Assembly: GCA_933207985.1 (NCBI GenBank)
Contig: OW240921.1
Span: forward strand, 116,363,969-116,427,968
DNA from: Pelobates cultripes
Lineage: Eukaryota; Chordata; Amphibia; Anura; Pelobatidae
Direction: 5' to 3'
DNA length: 64,000 nt
Below, piece after piece: positions 21,804 through 34,000 of this stretch. How positions within the stretch are numbered: position 1 is the stretch's first letter; the number at the start of each line of letters is the position of its first letter. Position numbers and translations under genes: made by a program. The notes below the pieces were generated by a model. It was given only the letters and a program-made list of their open reading frames with translations. It did not search any database and was not told the DNA's origin.

Positions 21804-24162
21804 TTGGGACATACAGGGGAAAAGACAAAGATCAACAGAAGAAGAAGGAGGAGACAGAGAGGAAAGAAGAACACAACACAGAGAGAAGAGGGGCAAAACC
21901 TCAATATAGAAGGGATATTTAATTTATCTAACCAACTTTTAACTACTGAACAGATTGAAGTTTTTAAGAAAGGTTTAAAATTTGCCCCAACAGCAGCTTT
22001 TAATCATTTAGATTTTTTTGTAGATATGAATCTTTTTATCAGAAAATTATGCCTTAAATTCTTTTTTAATAGGGAAAAACACCAGCAAGAAATTCCGGAT
22101 GATGAATACTTTCATACACCATTAAAAGAGAAATCTCAATTTTTTCCTAGGCATTTGATTTCAAATGAAATCAAGACTTTTGAGACCATGGTTATGAAAG
22201 ACATAGAAAAATTCAAAAAAAATTAGCAAATACCAACAGAATCTAACAATAAAAGAAAAAAAGGGCCTTAAAAATTATTAAAAACTATGAAAATATGGTC
22301 ATTAAGCCGGCTGACAAAGGCGAGGGGGGGATAGTTATTGTAAGTAAAGATCAATATGTGAAAGAAGCAGAGAGAATACTCTCTGATTCTTCAACCTATC
22401 AGAAATTACCTCATAATCCCACCAATGAAACAATTAAAATATTTAAGCAATATGTAGATAAAGGAAGAGAAATAGGGATATTAACAGATAAAGAAGCTGA
22501 ATACTTATGGATAGATAACCCGAAAATACCGGTGTTTTATCTCCTTCCGAAAATACATAAAAATGCAGAAAACCCGCCAGGGAGACCAATTATTTCGGGC
22601 ATTGATTCAATTTCCACTAGAATTTCAGAATATATTGATACTATTCTCCAACCAATAGTCATAAAAAAATCCCACTTACCTTAAAGACACCATCCATATT
22701 TTACAGATTCTGGAAAAAAATAGAATGGACACAGGGAAATATTTTGGCCACATGTGATGTGACTTCCCTGTATAGTACCATTCCGCATGAAAAAGGATTG
22801 GCAGCTGTGAAATATTTTTTAGAAAAATCAGATTTTAAAATAGAACAAATAGAATATATTTTAGAAGGGATTTTACTTATTCTAACTCAACTATTTTTGG
22901 TTTGAAAACTCTTTTTATTTGCAAATTTGCGGCATTGCAATGGGCACAAAATTTGCCCCAAGCTACGCCAATCTTTTTATGGCGTTTTGGGAAGAGACAT
23001 TCATTTTCACAGAACTTCAGTAGAAGAGACATTTGATTACATATTGTCGGTTTATCGACGATATATTTTTCATATGGAATGGAACTATGGAAGTTTTACA
23101 GGAATTTATAACATATCTGAATAAGAACAATTGTGGGATCCGTCTGACCAGCACCTTTAGCGATTCTCATATAACTTTTTTAGATTTAGACATCTATATT
23201 CAGGATTCCAAGATTATTAACAAAAACCATTTCAAGCCTGTAGATGCCAATAGTTATATTGAAAGGAACAGTTGCCATTATCCACCTTGGCTTAACAACG
23301 CTCCTAAAAGTCAATTTATAAGAATTAGACGCAATTGTAAGTTAGATGCAGATTATGTAGAGCAGGCCAATCACATTAAAGAGCAATTTCTAGAAAAGGG
23401 ATACGATGAAACCATTTTAGATCTTAATGGAGTCGGAAAACTCCAAAGAAAAAATCTTATTCAATATAAATCAAAAAACAAACTAAGTGACACAAGCGAA
23501 ATTCCTTTTATTTGTAATTTTAATGGACAAAACAAATGCATACAACACACCATAAAAAAATATTGGCACTTACTTCAGGATGATCCAATCTTGAATAAAA
23601 TTTTACCATCAAGGCCAAAAATTATATATAGAGGAGCAAAGAACTTTAAAAATATTTTAGTTAAAAGTCATCTAAATTCCAAAAAGCAAAAGCATTTTAT
23701 TCAGGATTTGAAAGGATTTTATGGATGTGGCATGTGCCTCCCTTGTAAAGTCACCAAAAGCACTAAACGACATCTACACAATATAGAGGATATTATCCAT
23801 AAACCCTATATCATAAATAATCATTTAACTTGCCATACAAAGGGCATAATATACATTTCTAAAATGCCCATGTAATCTAATATATGTGGGAAGGACTATT
23901 AGACCACTAAAAGTTAGAATTGCTGAACATATTCGGAATATTAGAAATGGTTAAGAAACCCATAGTGTCGTTACACTTTAAAGAGACCCATGACCAGAAC
24001 CCAGAGAATTTGTTCTTCTGTGCGATAAAGGAAGTTAAACGAGATTTGGAGAGGGGAAATTATATCATAGTATTAGGTAAAGAAGAAATACGTTATAACT
24101 ATAATTTTAAAACCCTTATCCCCCACGGTCTTAATTCAGATTTTGAGGTTTGCCGTTTTTAA
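21804..24162 (+). pseudogene. PLE copy B polyprotein (RT plus GIY-YIG), frameshifted
   Basis: Order: an N-terminal basic region and 'LTTEQIEVFKKGLKFAPT' (21804-22226). Then RT start 'VIKPADKGEGGIVIVSKDQY' and 'PGRPIISGIDSISTRISEYI' (22295-22684). Next 'TCDVTSLYSTIPHEKG' (about 22750). Then 'CRFIDDIFFIWNG' with the catalytic Asp pair (about 23048), followed by the long linker and Cys-rich motif (to 23875). Finally the GIY-YIG part 'IYVGRTIRPLKVRIAEHI' in another frame and the tail 23920-24162, 'IPHGLNSDFEV'. At least four frame breaks make it non-functional. Confidence 0.88.
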
Positions 24163-24603
24163 GGTGTGTATTTGTATTCATTTATATACTTTTATTTTAT
24201 ATAATATTTTAGATTTTTTAGGGTTCATTTAATATGTATTTTATATTTGATATTATAAATCATATAGATTTTATAGGTATTCTGCTTTTAATATATATAT
24301 TTTAGGACATTCACACTAAAAAGTGACAATTTATTTTGATTTTAAGATGTATTAAACTGAATTGACGCTCTTTTATGTTAAATTCATTATTGACATATAC
24401 TTTTAATTGTTTACTCAGTATTGAGTTTTTATTTTCTTTATTATTATATATTATTTACACAATATCCCTTCTATCATGAGAATAGCTCCCTTTTTTTACA
24501 TGACAAGTGGTGTGCTGCTGAATTATGAACTCAGTATAATTAAAATGATTGTGAATACTATCTGGATATAAGCCCTGTTACAAGGAAATAACGATCGCAA
24601 TTC

Positions 24604-24866
24604 ATGCGTTCCAACGGTGGAACGCATGACGGAAGTCCCGCCGATATACATGCGGGATTATGACGTCTTGCGTTCCACCGTTGGAACGCAAACTGGAAGC
24701 GAAACCGGAAATCACGCTTCGGATGCTAGAGACAGGAAATGGTCATCGAGAATGACGTCATTTGCGGTCCATTAGTGGAACGCAATAACCCGGAAACCGG
24801 AAGTGAAATGAGGACGCCGAAAATCAGCTGATCTTCATGACCACTCTGGATTAAAAGTATATAAAG
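24604..24866 (+). promoter_or_regulatory. PLE copy B internal promoter block
   Basis: Contains two palindromes built on GCGTTCCA..TGGAACGC (24604-24628 and 24669-24690), a perfect CRE TGACGTCA (24753-24760), an ETS-type ccggaagtg (about 24795) and TATATAAAG (24858-24866). The TATA box lies about 27 bp before the hammerhead core at 24893, the normal distance to a transcription start. Confidence 0.6.
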
Positions 24867-24880
24867 AACATTCTTCTCAC

Positions 24881-24936
24881 ATTCCACAGCAACTGATGAA
24901 GCCTCTATAGGAGGTGAAATGCGTTTTGCACCATAG
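24881..24936 (+). ncRNA. Hammerhead-ribozyme-like motif, PLE copy B
   Basis: Core CTGATGA at 24893-24899, extra A, stem II GCCTC-TATAG-GAGGT, then GAAATGCGTT. Stem I is formed by GCAA before the core and TTGC after the cleavage point. Compared with copy A, the stem III C is T (CpG decay), leaving a wobble pair. Likely a weakened copy. Confidence 0.65.
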
Positions 24937-25354
24937 ACTCTTTGAACCAAAGACTCTTCATACTACTCACCTTCAATTTGTAAGGTCTTGTAATTTTAAT
25001 TTTTATCTATGTTTTTTAATTTGTTAAATTTTTTGTGCACTTTATAATAAAGCACCTTGGAAAATATTACCTGTTCCCGAGAGGAATATCTGATCACTAG
25101 CCATACAAAGAAGGCAGTGGGAACCTCATATCCCACAATACTGGAAAATTGAGCCATACTTGGAGGCTCTGCACTTGTGAGTGATACTCCTCCTATTCTA
25201 CTACTACCTCTTTATATAACAGACAATACTGCACATATGCTTATATTGTATGTATTTGTATTTATTTGTGAGGTGAAAGGGACTCGCACGAAGGTGTTTT
25301 AGAGGACTTTTTATTATTGTGTGTCTCACTACAATTCTATCATATTGCTTTGCA

Positions 25355-26374
25355 TTAAAACACCCAGTCCAATATCTTACTGCTCAAAATGTTGTAATAA
25401 TTAAAATATAGCTATAATATTATCCTTCATTTCCCACCATAATAATTTAATACAAAGAAGAAAATAAAGCACAACACACTCATTAATAACAAAATCGCAA
25501 AAAGACAATATGTAAAATATTTCTTAATAAAAGAAATCACAAGAGCAAATATTGATTAAAATTAAAAAATAAAAATTATTTTCCATTTTACAGTGGTGAA
25601 AGTTTTTTTTCTTAAAAAATAAAAATAAAATATGAACACAATCAGTAAAAACTTCCAGAGTTTATCTATTTTTAAATAGCAGCGTAGGAGCTGATCCTGC
25701 CAGCGGGGAACAGCGCAGTGGGTGGAGTTTCTCCTCCAGGTAAAATGGCAGTTACATTCGCGTGAATCTGGAATAAATGAATTTAGTGTCAGTTTTTGCA
25801 GGGATGTCGTGATACAGGAAGCAGAGAGAGCACAGTTATAAAAGGCAAACTAATAAAGAATAGGAAAACGGATACCAACACATTGACCAGCAACACCTTA
25901 AAAGTAAGCATAAGATGCATAAAAATGTCAGGATTTTTCGGGATAAGAATAAGAGAGGTGACCAGCAGAGTCAATCCTTTTAATACGAGATTGGAGGGTC
26001 ACTTGCATAACAAACAGAATATTTTAATATACATCATTCTTGTAAATGCAATAATAAAATCCAATTAAATAACTACATACATTTTTTTTCCTTTTAATCG
26101 AGCAGTGTTTCCCAGTTGGTGTTCTGCAATACCCTAGGGTTCCGCAAGAACAAAATTGGGATTTCGCTGCGTTTTGCCCATCGGGTGGCCCAACCACTTA
26201 GGCCACCTGATGGATATCGCTAAACAGGGAACCGGTACGATGAGGTGGCTGTTTAAGACCGCGACTGGGCCTTTGTAGGTCCAGAGGGTAGAGGGTGCCG
26301 ATTGGAGGTAGAGAGGCAGCACCAGGGAATGAGCAGCTGCCAACATGTCACACCATCCTGCAGAAAAAAGGTAA
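25355..26374. other. AT-rich intergenic sequence with one satellite unit
   Basis: Begins with a single 28-bp minisatellite unit, then unique-looking AT-rich DNA. A stretch starting 'cagtgtttcccagttggtgt' at about 26104 resembles a hAT end, but no partner terminus with a convincing duplication was found. Confidence 0.4.
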
Positions 26375-26610
26375 GTGAACAGGAGGGTGACTGTATGTAC
26401 CAGTTTGTTTATCTATGCGCCTCTGTGTGTATGTGTCAGTGTGTATCTGTGTGTCAAGGTGTGCGTATCTGTGTATCTATGTGCCAGTGGGTGTGTATCT
26501 GTGTTTGTATGTGTCAGTGTGTGTATCTGTGTCAGTGTGTATATGACTGTATGTGTTGGTGTGTTTGTTTATGTGTATTATATATGTGTAAGTATGTATG
26601 TGACAGTGCA
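26375..26610. repeat. TG-rich microsatellite
   Basis: Degenerate 'tgtgtatctgtgtcagtg' repeats. Cys and Val-rich open frames are artefacts of the repeat. Confidence 0.9.
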
Positions 26611-26809
26611 TGTGCAGATATCCCAGCAATCAGACACAAAATACAAATATGACATACAAAGACACCCCTGAACTCTAACACTAAAATTATATACAAACAC
26701 TCAAGCACCAATACTACACATACTACATCCGCATTTACATCCAAACACACCACTGCACGCAAACATTACATACAAACAGATCTCTGTATTAGAACGCTAA
26801 AATAATATA

Positions 26810-27643
26810 CCGTGTTTTTCCGAAAATAAGACCGGGTCTTATATTAATTTTAGTCACAAAAAACACACTAGGGCTTATTTTCAGGGTAGGGCTTAGAGCC
26901 AGTCTGTCAGCCGGTGTCCGCGTTGTGTAACCCCCCCAGAGACCCTCACCTCCCCTTCCCTGTAATATTATCCCCCCTACCTCCCTGTAATACTCTCCCC
27001 ACTCCCTCCCTGTAATATTATCCCCCCTCCCTCCCTGTAATACTCTCCCTCCCCTCCCTGTAATATTATCTCCCTCCCCGTAATATTATCTCCCCCCTCC
27101 CTCCCTGTAATACTCTCCCCCTCCTTCCCAGTAATATTATCCCCTCCTCCCTCCCTGTAATATTATCCCTCCCTCCCTGTAATATTATCCCCCCTCCTCC
27201 CTCCCTGCCTGTAATACTCCCCCTCCCGTATTAATATTATGCCTCCCCTCCTGGCCTCTCCCCTCCCTCCTGTGTGGCCATCCCCTCCCTCCTGTAATAT
27301 TATCCCTCCTCAATACTCTCCTCCCTCCCTCCCTGTAGCCTCTCCCCTCCCTCCTCCTGTATCACTCTCCCCCCCCTCCCTCCAATCTTCTCCTCACCTT
27401 CCCTGTAGCGTGGCCGAGCTCCTCTCCGGTCTGCGACCCGGCCAGACTGACAGGAAGTGCACACCCAGGAAGTGTGCACTTCCTGTCAGTCCGGCCGGGT
27501 CGCGGACCGGAGAGGAGCTCTGCCACGCTACAGGGAAGGGGAGGTGAGGCAGTGCGGCAGCCGTCTGAGCGCTCTCTATAGAGCGATCAGGCGGCTGAGG
27601 CATTTAAAGGGCCGGGGTAGGGTGCATTTTCGGGGAAACACGG
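26810..27643. mobile_element. TIR element with TA flanks and minisatellite core
   Basis: Left end TA|CCGTGTTTTTCCGAAAAT and right end ATTTTCGGGGAAACACGG|TA are inverted repeats with TA duplications, as in Tc1/mariner-type MITEs. The core (about 26950-27360) is a 'ccctccctgtaatattat' minisatellite followed by a long palindrome. No transposase was seen. Confidence 0.75.
27392..27549. repeat. 158-bp GC-rich near-perfect palindrome
   Basis: Left arm about 27392-27463 and right arm about 27472-27549 are reverse complements with few mismatches and an 8-bp spacer. Shared blocks include 'gacaggaagtgcaca' and 'cctgtagcgtgg'. It lies within the TIR element and can form a long cruciform or RNA hairpin. 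Confidence 0.9.
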
Positions 27644-27871
27644 TACAAACCACCAACTCTGCAACAGAAACACACCTGCTCCTAAGTACTACAATCTGTT
27701 TGCGGTCTCTAGAAATTAGTGTGTTAATATAGCAAAAAAACTACATTTGCCAAAAAAGAAAAAAATTACTCACTGCTAATTAAAAGGTTTATGTTACGGC
27801 GCCAAATTTTTGGGGTGGGGTTCCATGATGTTCACACACTATGTCAAAAGGTTCCGTGGGAAAAATTAATT

Positions 27872-28215
27872 GGGATAAAGGTAATTAACTGGTATAAAGA
27901 CCCCCCTGTAATATACTAACTGCCCTCATTGGTGTAAAGACCCCCCTGTAATATACTAACTGCCCTCACTGGGATAAAGACCCCTGTAATATACTAACTG
28001 CCCTCACTAGTGTAAAGACCCCCTGTAAAATACTAGCTGCCCTTACTGGTGTAAAGACTCCTGTAATATAATAACTGCCCTCACTGGTGTAAAGACCCCC
28101 CTATTATATACTAACTGCCCTCACTGGTGTAAAGATACCCCTGTAATATACCAACTGCCCTCACTGGTTAAAGATCCCCCATGTGATATACTAACTGCCC
28201 TCACTGGCTGAAAGA
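27872..28215. repeat. About 41-bp tandem array
   Basis: About eight copies of a unit such as 'ggtgtaaagacccccctgta' plus 'atatactaactgccctcact', with indels in the C-run. Confidence 0.92.
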
Positions 28216-28289
28216 GAAACCTGTGCAGATATTGATGTAAACGTTTACATCAGTTAGTCACCGTACTGTCATGAAACTGAAAATAAATT

Positions 28290-28900
28290 AATCCTAGTAA
28301 CCTGTTCAGTCACAGAACTGTACATCTAATCCTAGTAATCTGTTCATTCACAGGACTGTACATCTAATCCAAGTAACATGTTCAGTCACAGGACTGTACA
28401 TCTAATCCTAGTAACCTGTTCAGTCACAGAACTGTACATCTAATCCTAGTAACCTGTTCATTCATAGGACTATACATCTAATCCTAGTAACCTGTTCATT
28501 CATAGGACTATACATCTAATCCTAGTAACCTGTTCATTCATAGGACTGTACATCTAATCCTAGTAACCTGTTCAGTCACAGGACTGTACATCTAATCCTA
28601 GTAACCTGTTCATTCATAGGACTGTACATCTAATCCTAGTAACCTGTTCATTCATAGGACTGTACATCTAATCCTAGTAACCTGTTCATTCACAGGACTG
28701 CACATCTAATCCTAGTAACCTGTTCATTCACAGAACTGTACATCTAATCCTAGTAACCCGTACATTCACAGGACTGTACATCTAATCCTAGTAACCTATT
28801 CATTCATAGACCTGTACATCTAATCCTAGTAACCTGTTCATTCATAGGACTGTACATCTAATCCTAGTAACCTGTTCAGTCACAGGACTGTACATCTAAT
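28290..28900. repeat. 38-bp tandem array, about 16 copies
   Basis: Unit 'atcctagtaacctgttcatt' plus 'cataggactgtacatcta', strictly 38 bp. Variants alternate (cagtcaca versus cattcata), implying higher-order duplication. No spacers separate the units, so this is a minisatellite and not a CRISPR array. Confidence 0.95.
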
Positions 28901-30490
28901 ATGGCAGCATCCATTGGGACTTGACAGTTTACTTACAGCAGCAGAATTTTTTTTTATTATAAGAACAATAAGGGTGTGGAATTTCCTCTTGCTTATTTTT
29001 TCAAAGTCTATTGACATCTTTACAAGACTGTGTGCAGGCTTTCCATCAAAGCTGGTTAATATTGAAATTTGTAATAGCATCTGCAGTTCTGCTGAGAAAT
29101 CCAACGTCAAAAGGACACCACCCTTCAACCCCCTTATTGGACGCAATCGGAAATCAATTCAACTTTTTTAAGCCACAGGAACGGCTGGAATTAACACACT
29201 GTACTTTCAGTCTTTGTGATCACATAATAGCAAGTGCCAACACATTTATTATTATTTATTTCACTCATTTTAAGGGGAGGAAGGAGAGCTCTGACAGATA
29301 AATAAACATAAAGCAGTATTTTTTATGCAAATTTGCTAATTTGTAGCAGCCAGTAATAAGAGAGAAAGAAACGCTAAAACATTTCTAATATTTGCAAGCT
29401 TTCTCAAGGACACGTAACCAGCACAGGCGTTCATTGGTGCAAGGTGCACATTAAAGCAAAGCACTAAGTGCGTTCAGCACGCGGCTCTGAATCACAGAGG
29501 AGAAATCTTTATACGAAGCAAAATCATTTGAAAACCATTTGCAGATTGGAATAAATATTCTTCTTTTAAAGGTTTCTCAGATGCAATGCTAAATCAGCTC
29601 GTCTGTGTCCTTACTTAACCGCAAACTGCAAGTTTTACGCTAAAAGCAAACACTAAGAAAAATTGCAGTTTTTGCCACATATTCCGTTTTGGCTAAATTA
29701 GCCTAAAATCAGCTTCCTGTGCCTCCCAGTGTAATGAACATTTTCGTATTTATAGTTCTGCTGGGAAGCTTACAGTTTTTTCAGGTTACAGTTAGTAATG
29801 TTAAAATATCAATTTGGTAATAAAATAGAACATTAGTGGAAAGTTAGTGTATTACTGGAGTAGATTTTTAATGTTAACGATACATAGGTAATTTTCATTC
29901 TACTTCCAAACCAGAGATAATCTTTAAAAGTTTGGCGTCTAGAAGCTCAGTAAAAGCTTTGCATCTGAAATCCGAGGCGCAAAATCAAACCGTAAAAAGC
30001 CAGATTTTATTCTCTTGTTCAAAGCGTGTTATACTCACGAGAAATGGTTAGTTTTAACTATTTCAGTCATCCAGAAATATTGTGCTTTAAGGTCATGCTA
30101 TCGCTACAAGACATTGAAGACAATTCGTTTAATCGATGGCTCCTACGGGAATCTCGGGGTTGGGTATGGGAGTTTAATGGTCTCTATACAATAAAAATCC
30201 AAGCTATCTTAGGGCTTTCTTTGGTAAATGTGTTCATTAATACAGTCACTAATTAAGCAAACAATCGCATTTACAGGAATTACTTTGTATCTGCTTATTC
30301 AGAAACACACAGCGGTGTATAACCTAACACAACCACTCTCTGCCCTCTGTGTGTTATATGGTTGGCGGGTCTGAGAGGCCTAATGTGGGAAATAACTTAA
30401 TAGGTTGGTAGGGTGAACTATGGGGTAATTTACGGGAGTGGGGAATTTGTTGATGCATGGTGTTCTTTTTATATTAAACAAACATTTCAA
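28901..30490. other. Unique intergenic sequence between slc37a and pde9a
   Basis: No tandem or terminal repeats noticed and no confident exon. The missing last slc37a coding exon, 3'UTR and poly(A) site would be expected somewhere below 30936, and this is the best unique candidate stretch. I could not identify the exon by eye. Confidence 0.4.
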
Positions 30491-30812
30491 GTACCATAAT
30501 CACTCTAGCTCATTATAGTGGTTATGGTGCCATGCATGTCCAGGCGACGCCCTTCATTGCGAGTGTTCAAACTGTTTGAATTTGTACCTGGAGTCCGCCG
30601 GGTGCCGCTCCCTGCCCCCAAAATGAAGGATGAAGAGATAGATGTTCAGCTGCGGTGTAGGGCTTAGTCTACTGGCGGAGAGTATCAACCAATCTCTAAG
30701 CCCTGCATTTGCAGGTCTCTGACGTTTGTAATGGAGGCACAGAACGGCGCTTGACAGACCACAGGTAAGAAATCAAACCGTTCAGGGGGGCTCTAGTGGT
30801 TATGGTGCTTGG
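30491..30812. mobile_element. MITE-like element with inverted ends
   Basis: Left 'accataatcactctagc' and right 'gctctagtggttatggtgct' are inverted repeats about 320 bp apart. The left end also forms a local hairpin with 'atagtggttatggt'. No ORF. The superfamily was not determined. Confidence 0.6.
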
Positions 30813-30935
30813 CATTTTTCTTTAACAGGAACATACAGGATACGTTAGAAGTAAAGAATAATGATATTAAAGTCTCAACATCTGTGTGGTAATGATGAGG
30901 AGGATATTTTACACAGAGAATTGACGAGATCGTAC

Positions 30936-31000
30936 CTTGTGGATTTCCAGCAACACCTGCATATCCGCTTCCCTTCCTTGTAAACCAAACGAGACAGCAC
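30936..31000 (-). CDS. slc37a2: slc37a exon: C-terminal cytoplasmic tail
   Basis: 65 bases, 'catccag' acceptor. Encodes '[20 protein letters not shown]' and 'T', then AAG|gtacga. The RLVYKE block matches SLC37A2. If the donor is used, a short last exon remains to be found downstream. If not, translation would run on to a TGA at 30875-30877, giving a Ser-rich tail. The first option is preferred because the family tail is short. Confidence 0.85.
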
Positions 31001-34000
31001 CTGGATGGGAGAGAAACACAACGAATCAGGAAGACACACTGGATGCACAATAAATAGATTCAAATACCAATTTATCAATCAATCACTTGGTCACGATAAA
31101 CTAGACTTGTGCAGAGCAAAAAATAAAAAAAATGGTCCAAAAAATAATTTGGTTCATCAACATGAAATTAAATTAAAAAAAAAAAAAATAATCTGTTTTA
31201 GGGCAATTTGAACCAAAACCCAGAAATTTTTCATCCGTGTGATCGTCTTAGGAAAAAGAAACAATATGGGCAAATCAAAATGGCGTGAAAATTATACTGC
31301 AAAATGTAATTAGTATATTTTACATGTCACTGACGGGAGCATCTTTGCACCAATTGGCTCACAGTTACACAGTGACATAGTTACACAGTTACACAGTTAC
31401 ATAGTAGTCTAGATTCAAAAAAAGACTAAAGTCTGTAAAGTTAAACCATGAACATTACTTTATACAGTGAGGGAAAAAAGTATTTGATCCCCTGCTGATT
31501 TTGAACGTTTGCCCACTGACAAAGAAATTACCAGTCTATCATTTTAATGGTAGGTGTATTTTAACAGTGAGAGACAGAATAACAAAAAAGAAAAAACGAG
31601 AAAAACGCATGTCAAAAAAGTTATAAATTGATTTGCATGTCAATGCGTGAAAACAGTAATTGACCCCTTCGACTTAGTACTTGGTGGCAAAACCCTTGTT
31701 GGCAATCACAGAGGTCAGACGTTTCTTGTAGTTGGCCACCAGGTTTGCACACATCTCAGGAGGGATTTAGTCCCACTCCTCTTTGCAGGTCCTCTCCAAG
31801 TCATTAAGGTTTCGAGGCTGACATCTGGCAACTCGAACCTTCAGCTCCCTCCACAGATTTTCTATGGGATTAAGGTCTGGAGACTGGCTAGGCCACTCCA
31901 GGACCTCAATGTGCTTCTTCTTGAGCCGCTTCGTTGCTGCCTTGGCTTTGTGTTTTGAGTCATTGTCATGCTGGAATACCCATCCACGACCCATTTTCAA
32001 TGCCCTTAAGATTTAAGATTTGACGGTATATGGCCCTGTACATCGTCCCTTTGATGCGGTGCAGTTGTCCTGTGCCCTTAGCAGAAAAACACCCCCAAAG
32101 CATTCCACCTCCATGTTTGACGGTGGGGATGGCATCATTCCTCCTCCTCCAAACAGGGCGAGTTGAGTTGATGCCAAAGAGCTCGATTTTGGTATCATCC
32201 GGCCACAACACCTTCACCCAGGTCTCCTCTGAATCATTCAGATGTTCATTGGCAAACTTCAGATGGGCCTGTACATGTGCTTTCTTGAGCAGGGGGACCT
32301 TGCGGGCGCTGCTGGATTTCAGTCCTTGACGGCGTAGTGTGTTACCAATTGTTTTCTTGGTGACTATGGTCTCGCTGCCTTGAGATCATTAGCAAGATCC
32401 TAACATGTAGTTCTGGGCTGATTCATCACCATTCTCATGATCATTGAAACTCCATGAGGTGAGATCTTGCATGGAGCACCAGACCGAGGGAGAATGACAG
32501 TTATTTTGTGTTTCTTCAATTTGCAAATAATCGCACCAACTGTTCTCACCTTCTCCCCAAGCTGCTTGGCGATGGCCTTGTAGCCCATGCTAACCTTGTG
32601 TAAGTCTATAATCTTGTTCCTGACATCCTTGGACAGCTTTTTGGCCTTGGCCATGGTGGAGAGTTTGGAATCTGATTGATTGCTTCTGTGGCCAGGAATC
32701 TTTATACAGGTAACGAGCAGAGATTAGGAGCACTCCCTTTAAGAGAGTGCTCCTAATCTCATCTCGCTACCTGTATAAAAGACACCTGGGAGCCAGAAAT
32801 CTTGCTGGTTGATAGGGGATGAAATACTTATTTCACTCATTGACATGAAAATCAATGTATAACTTTTTTGACATACGTTTTTCTGGATTTTTTTGTTTTT
32901 TGTTATTCTGTCTCTTACTGTTAAAATACACCTACCATTAAAATTATAGACTGATCATTTGTCAGTTGGCAAACGTTCAAAATCAGCAGGGGATCAAATA
33001 TTTTTTTCCCTCACTGTATGGTTGATCAAAAAGAAGTTTAAAAAAAAAAAAAAACAGTTCTAGCCAATTCTAATTATGCCATAAAAAGGATTTATTTGTG
33101 GATCAAGAGAGAAGTAACGACTTGATCTGTGAACAAAACATACATTAAAGTCTCCTAAACATCTGTTTTTTGTTTGTTTTTTAGATGCCACAAACAGAAA
33201 TTTGTATAAAAAAAAAAAAAATTAAACGGCTTGTTCATGCTCTGTTTGAGGATTTTTCCATATAGTCTTTCAGAGTGAAACTTTTCGGATTAGTTGCGGG
33301 TTGCCCGAAATTTAAACGAATAGAAATTCATTTGAAACCGAACGTACAAAGTTTACTCTGTACATGGTTTCCATACTGTGACAGACTATGGGAGGGTAGT
33401 AGAAGGATGGGATTTAGGACCCAGAATCCTCCATAACTTGTACTCCGTCACCTGCCCTAATTAGTAACTGCAGAGGCTTTAATTAGCAGAAAGGCAGGAG
33501 ATATAATCTGACCTGCTGGAAGCAGCACACTTTGGTTAAACCCATGTTAATCTTGCTGGTTTGTTAGGTTATTACCTTGGATTAGTAAGGGACATTATTG
33601 ATGTGTAGTAAGTGCTCAAGTTTGAGGTAGGATTTGGTTTGTAGATTATTTTTCTGTTTTGCTGCAATTATGACCAAACTGATTGCTGCTTGGATTTTGT
33701 GCACCTCTTTGCATAAGAGACGGTTATCCTCTACCTGATCCCCTAGAGGACAGTGTCGCTTTACCCATGAGTCATTTCTTTGGTTACACGTCCACTTCAG
33801 AGTTATGGAAAATGGATGAATTACAATTTGGCTGAATACAAATGCCAGGGCCACACTGGCCCAACGGGATACTGGGAAATTTTCCAGTTGACTGGCATAC
33901 CTGCAGGGCTGGTGCAACCAAAACGCAGCAAAGGCCACACCAGCCCAAGGGGGGATGAAGGGCAATCGCCGGGTGACCGGCAGGAGTGGAGCACACAGCT

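Larger units (their letters stand above)
21752..25354 (+). mobile_element. Penelope-like element, copy B (plus)
   Basis: Same family as copy A, opposite orientation. Its 3' part carries the GCGTTCCA palindromes, CRE, TATA box, hammerhead-like motif and terminal segment, and then returns to a minisatellite unit at 25355. The flanking 'attaaaacaccca' at the left end of copy A and the right end of copy B could be a target duplication, but it is also the satellite unit and therefore not diagnostic. Confidence 0.88.

Noticed and set aside
26104..27870. Possible hAT element starting 'cagtgtttcccagttggtgt'
   Set aside because: A related phrase near 27840 ('ggttccgtgggaaaaatt') hints at a partner, but termini and an 8-bp duplication could not be matched.
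28290..28900. CRISPR-like regular 38-bp repeats
   Set aside because: No spacers, eukaryotic context and adjacent minisatellites; it is a plain tandem array.
28880..29146. Minus-strand frame of 88 residues as the missing slc37a C-terminal exon
   Set aside because: No SLC37-like residues, and no acceptor with the required phase was recognised.
33366..33560. Possible LTR start 'tgtgacagactatggg'
   Set aside because: No matching CA end or target duplication found.
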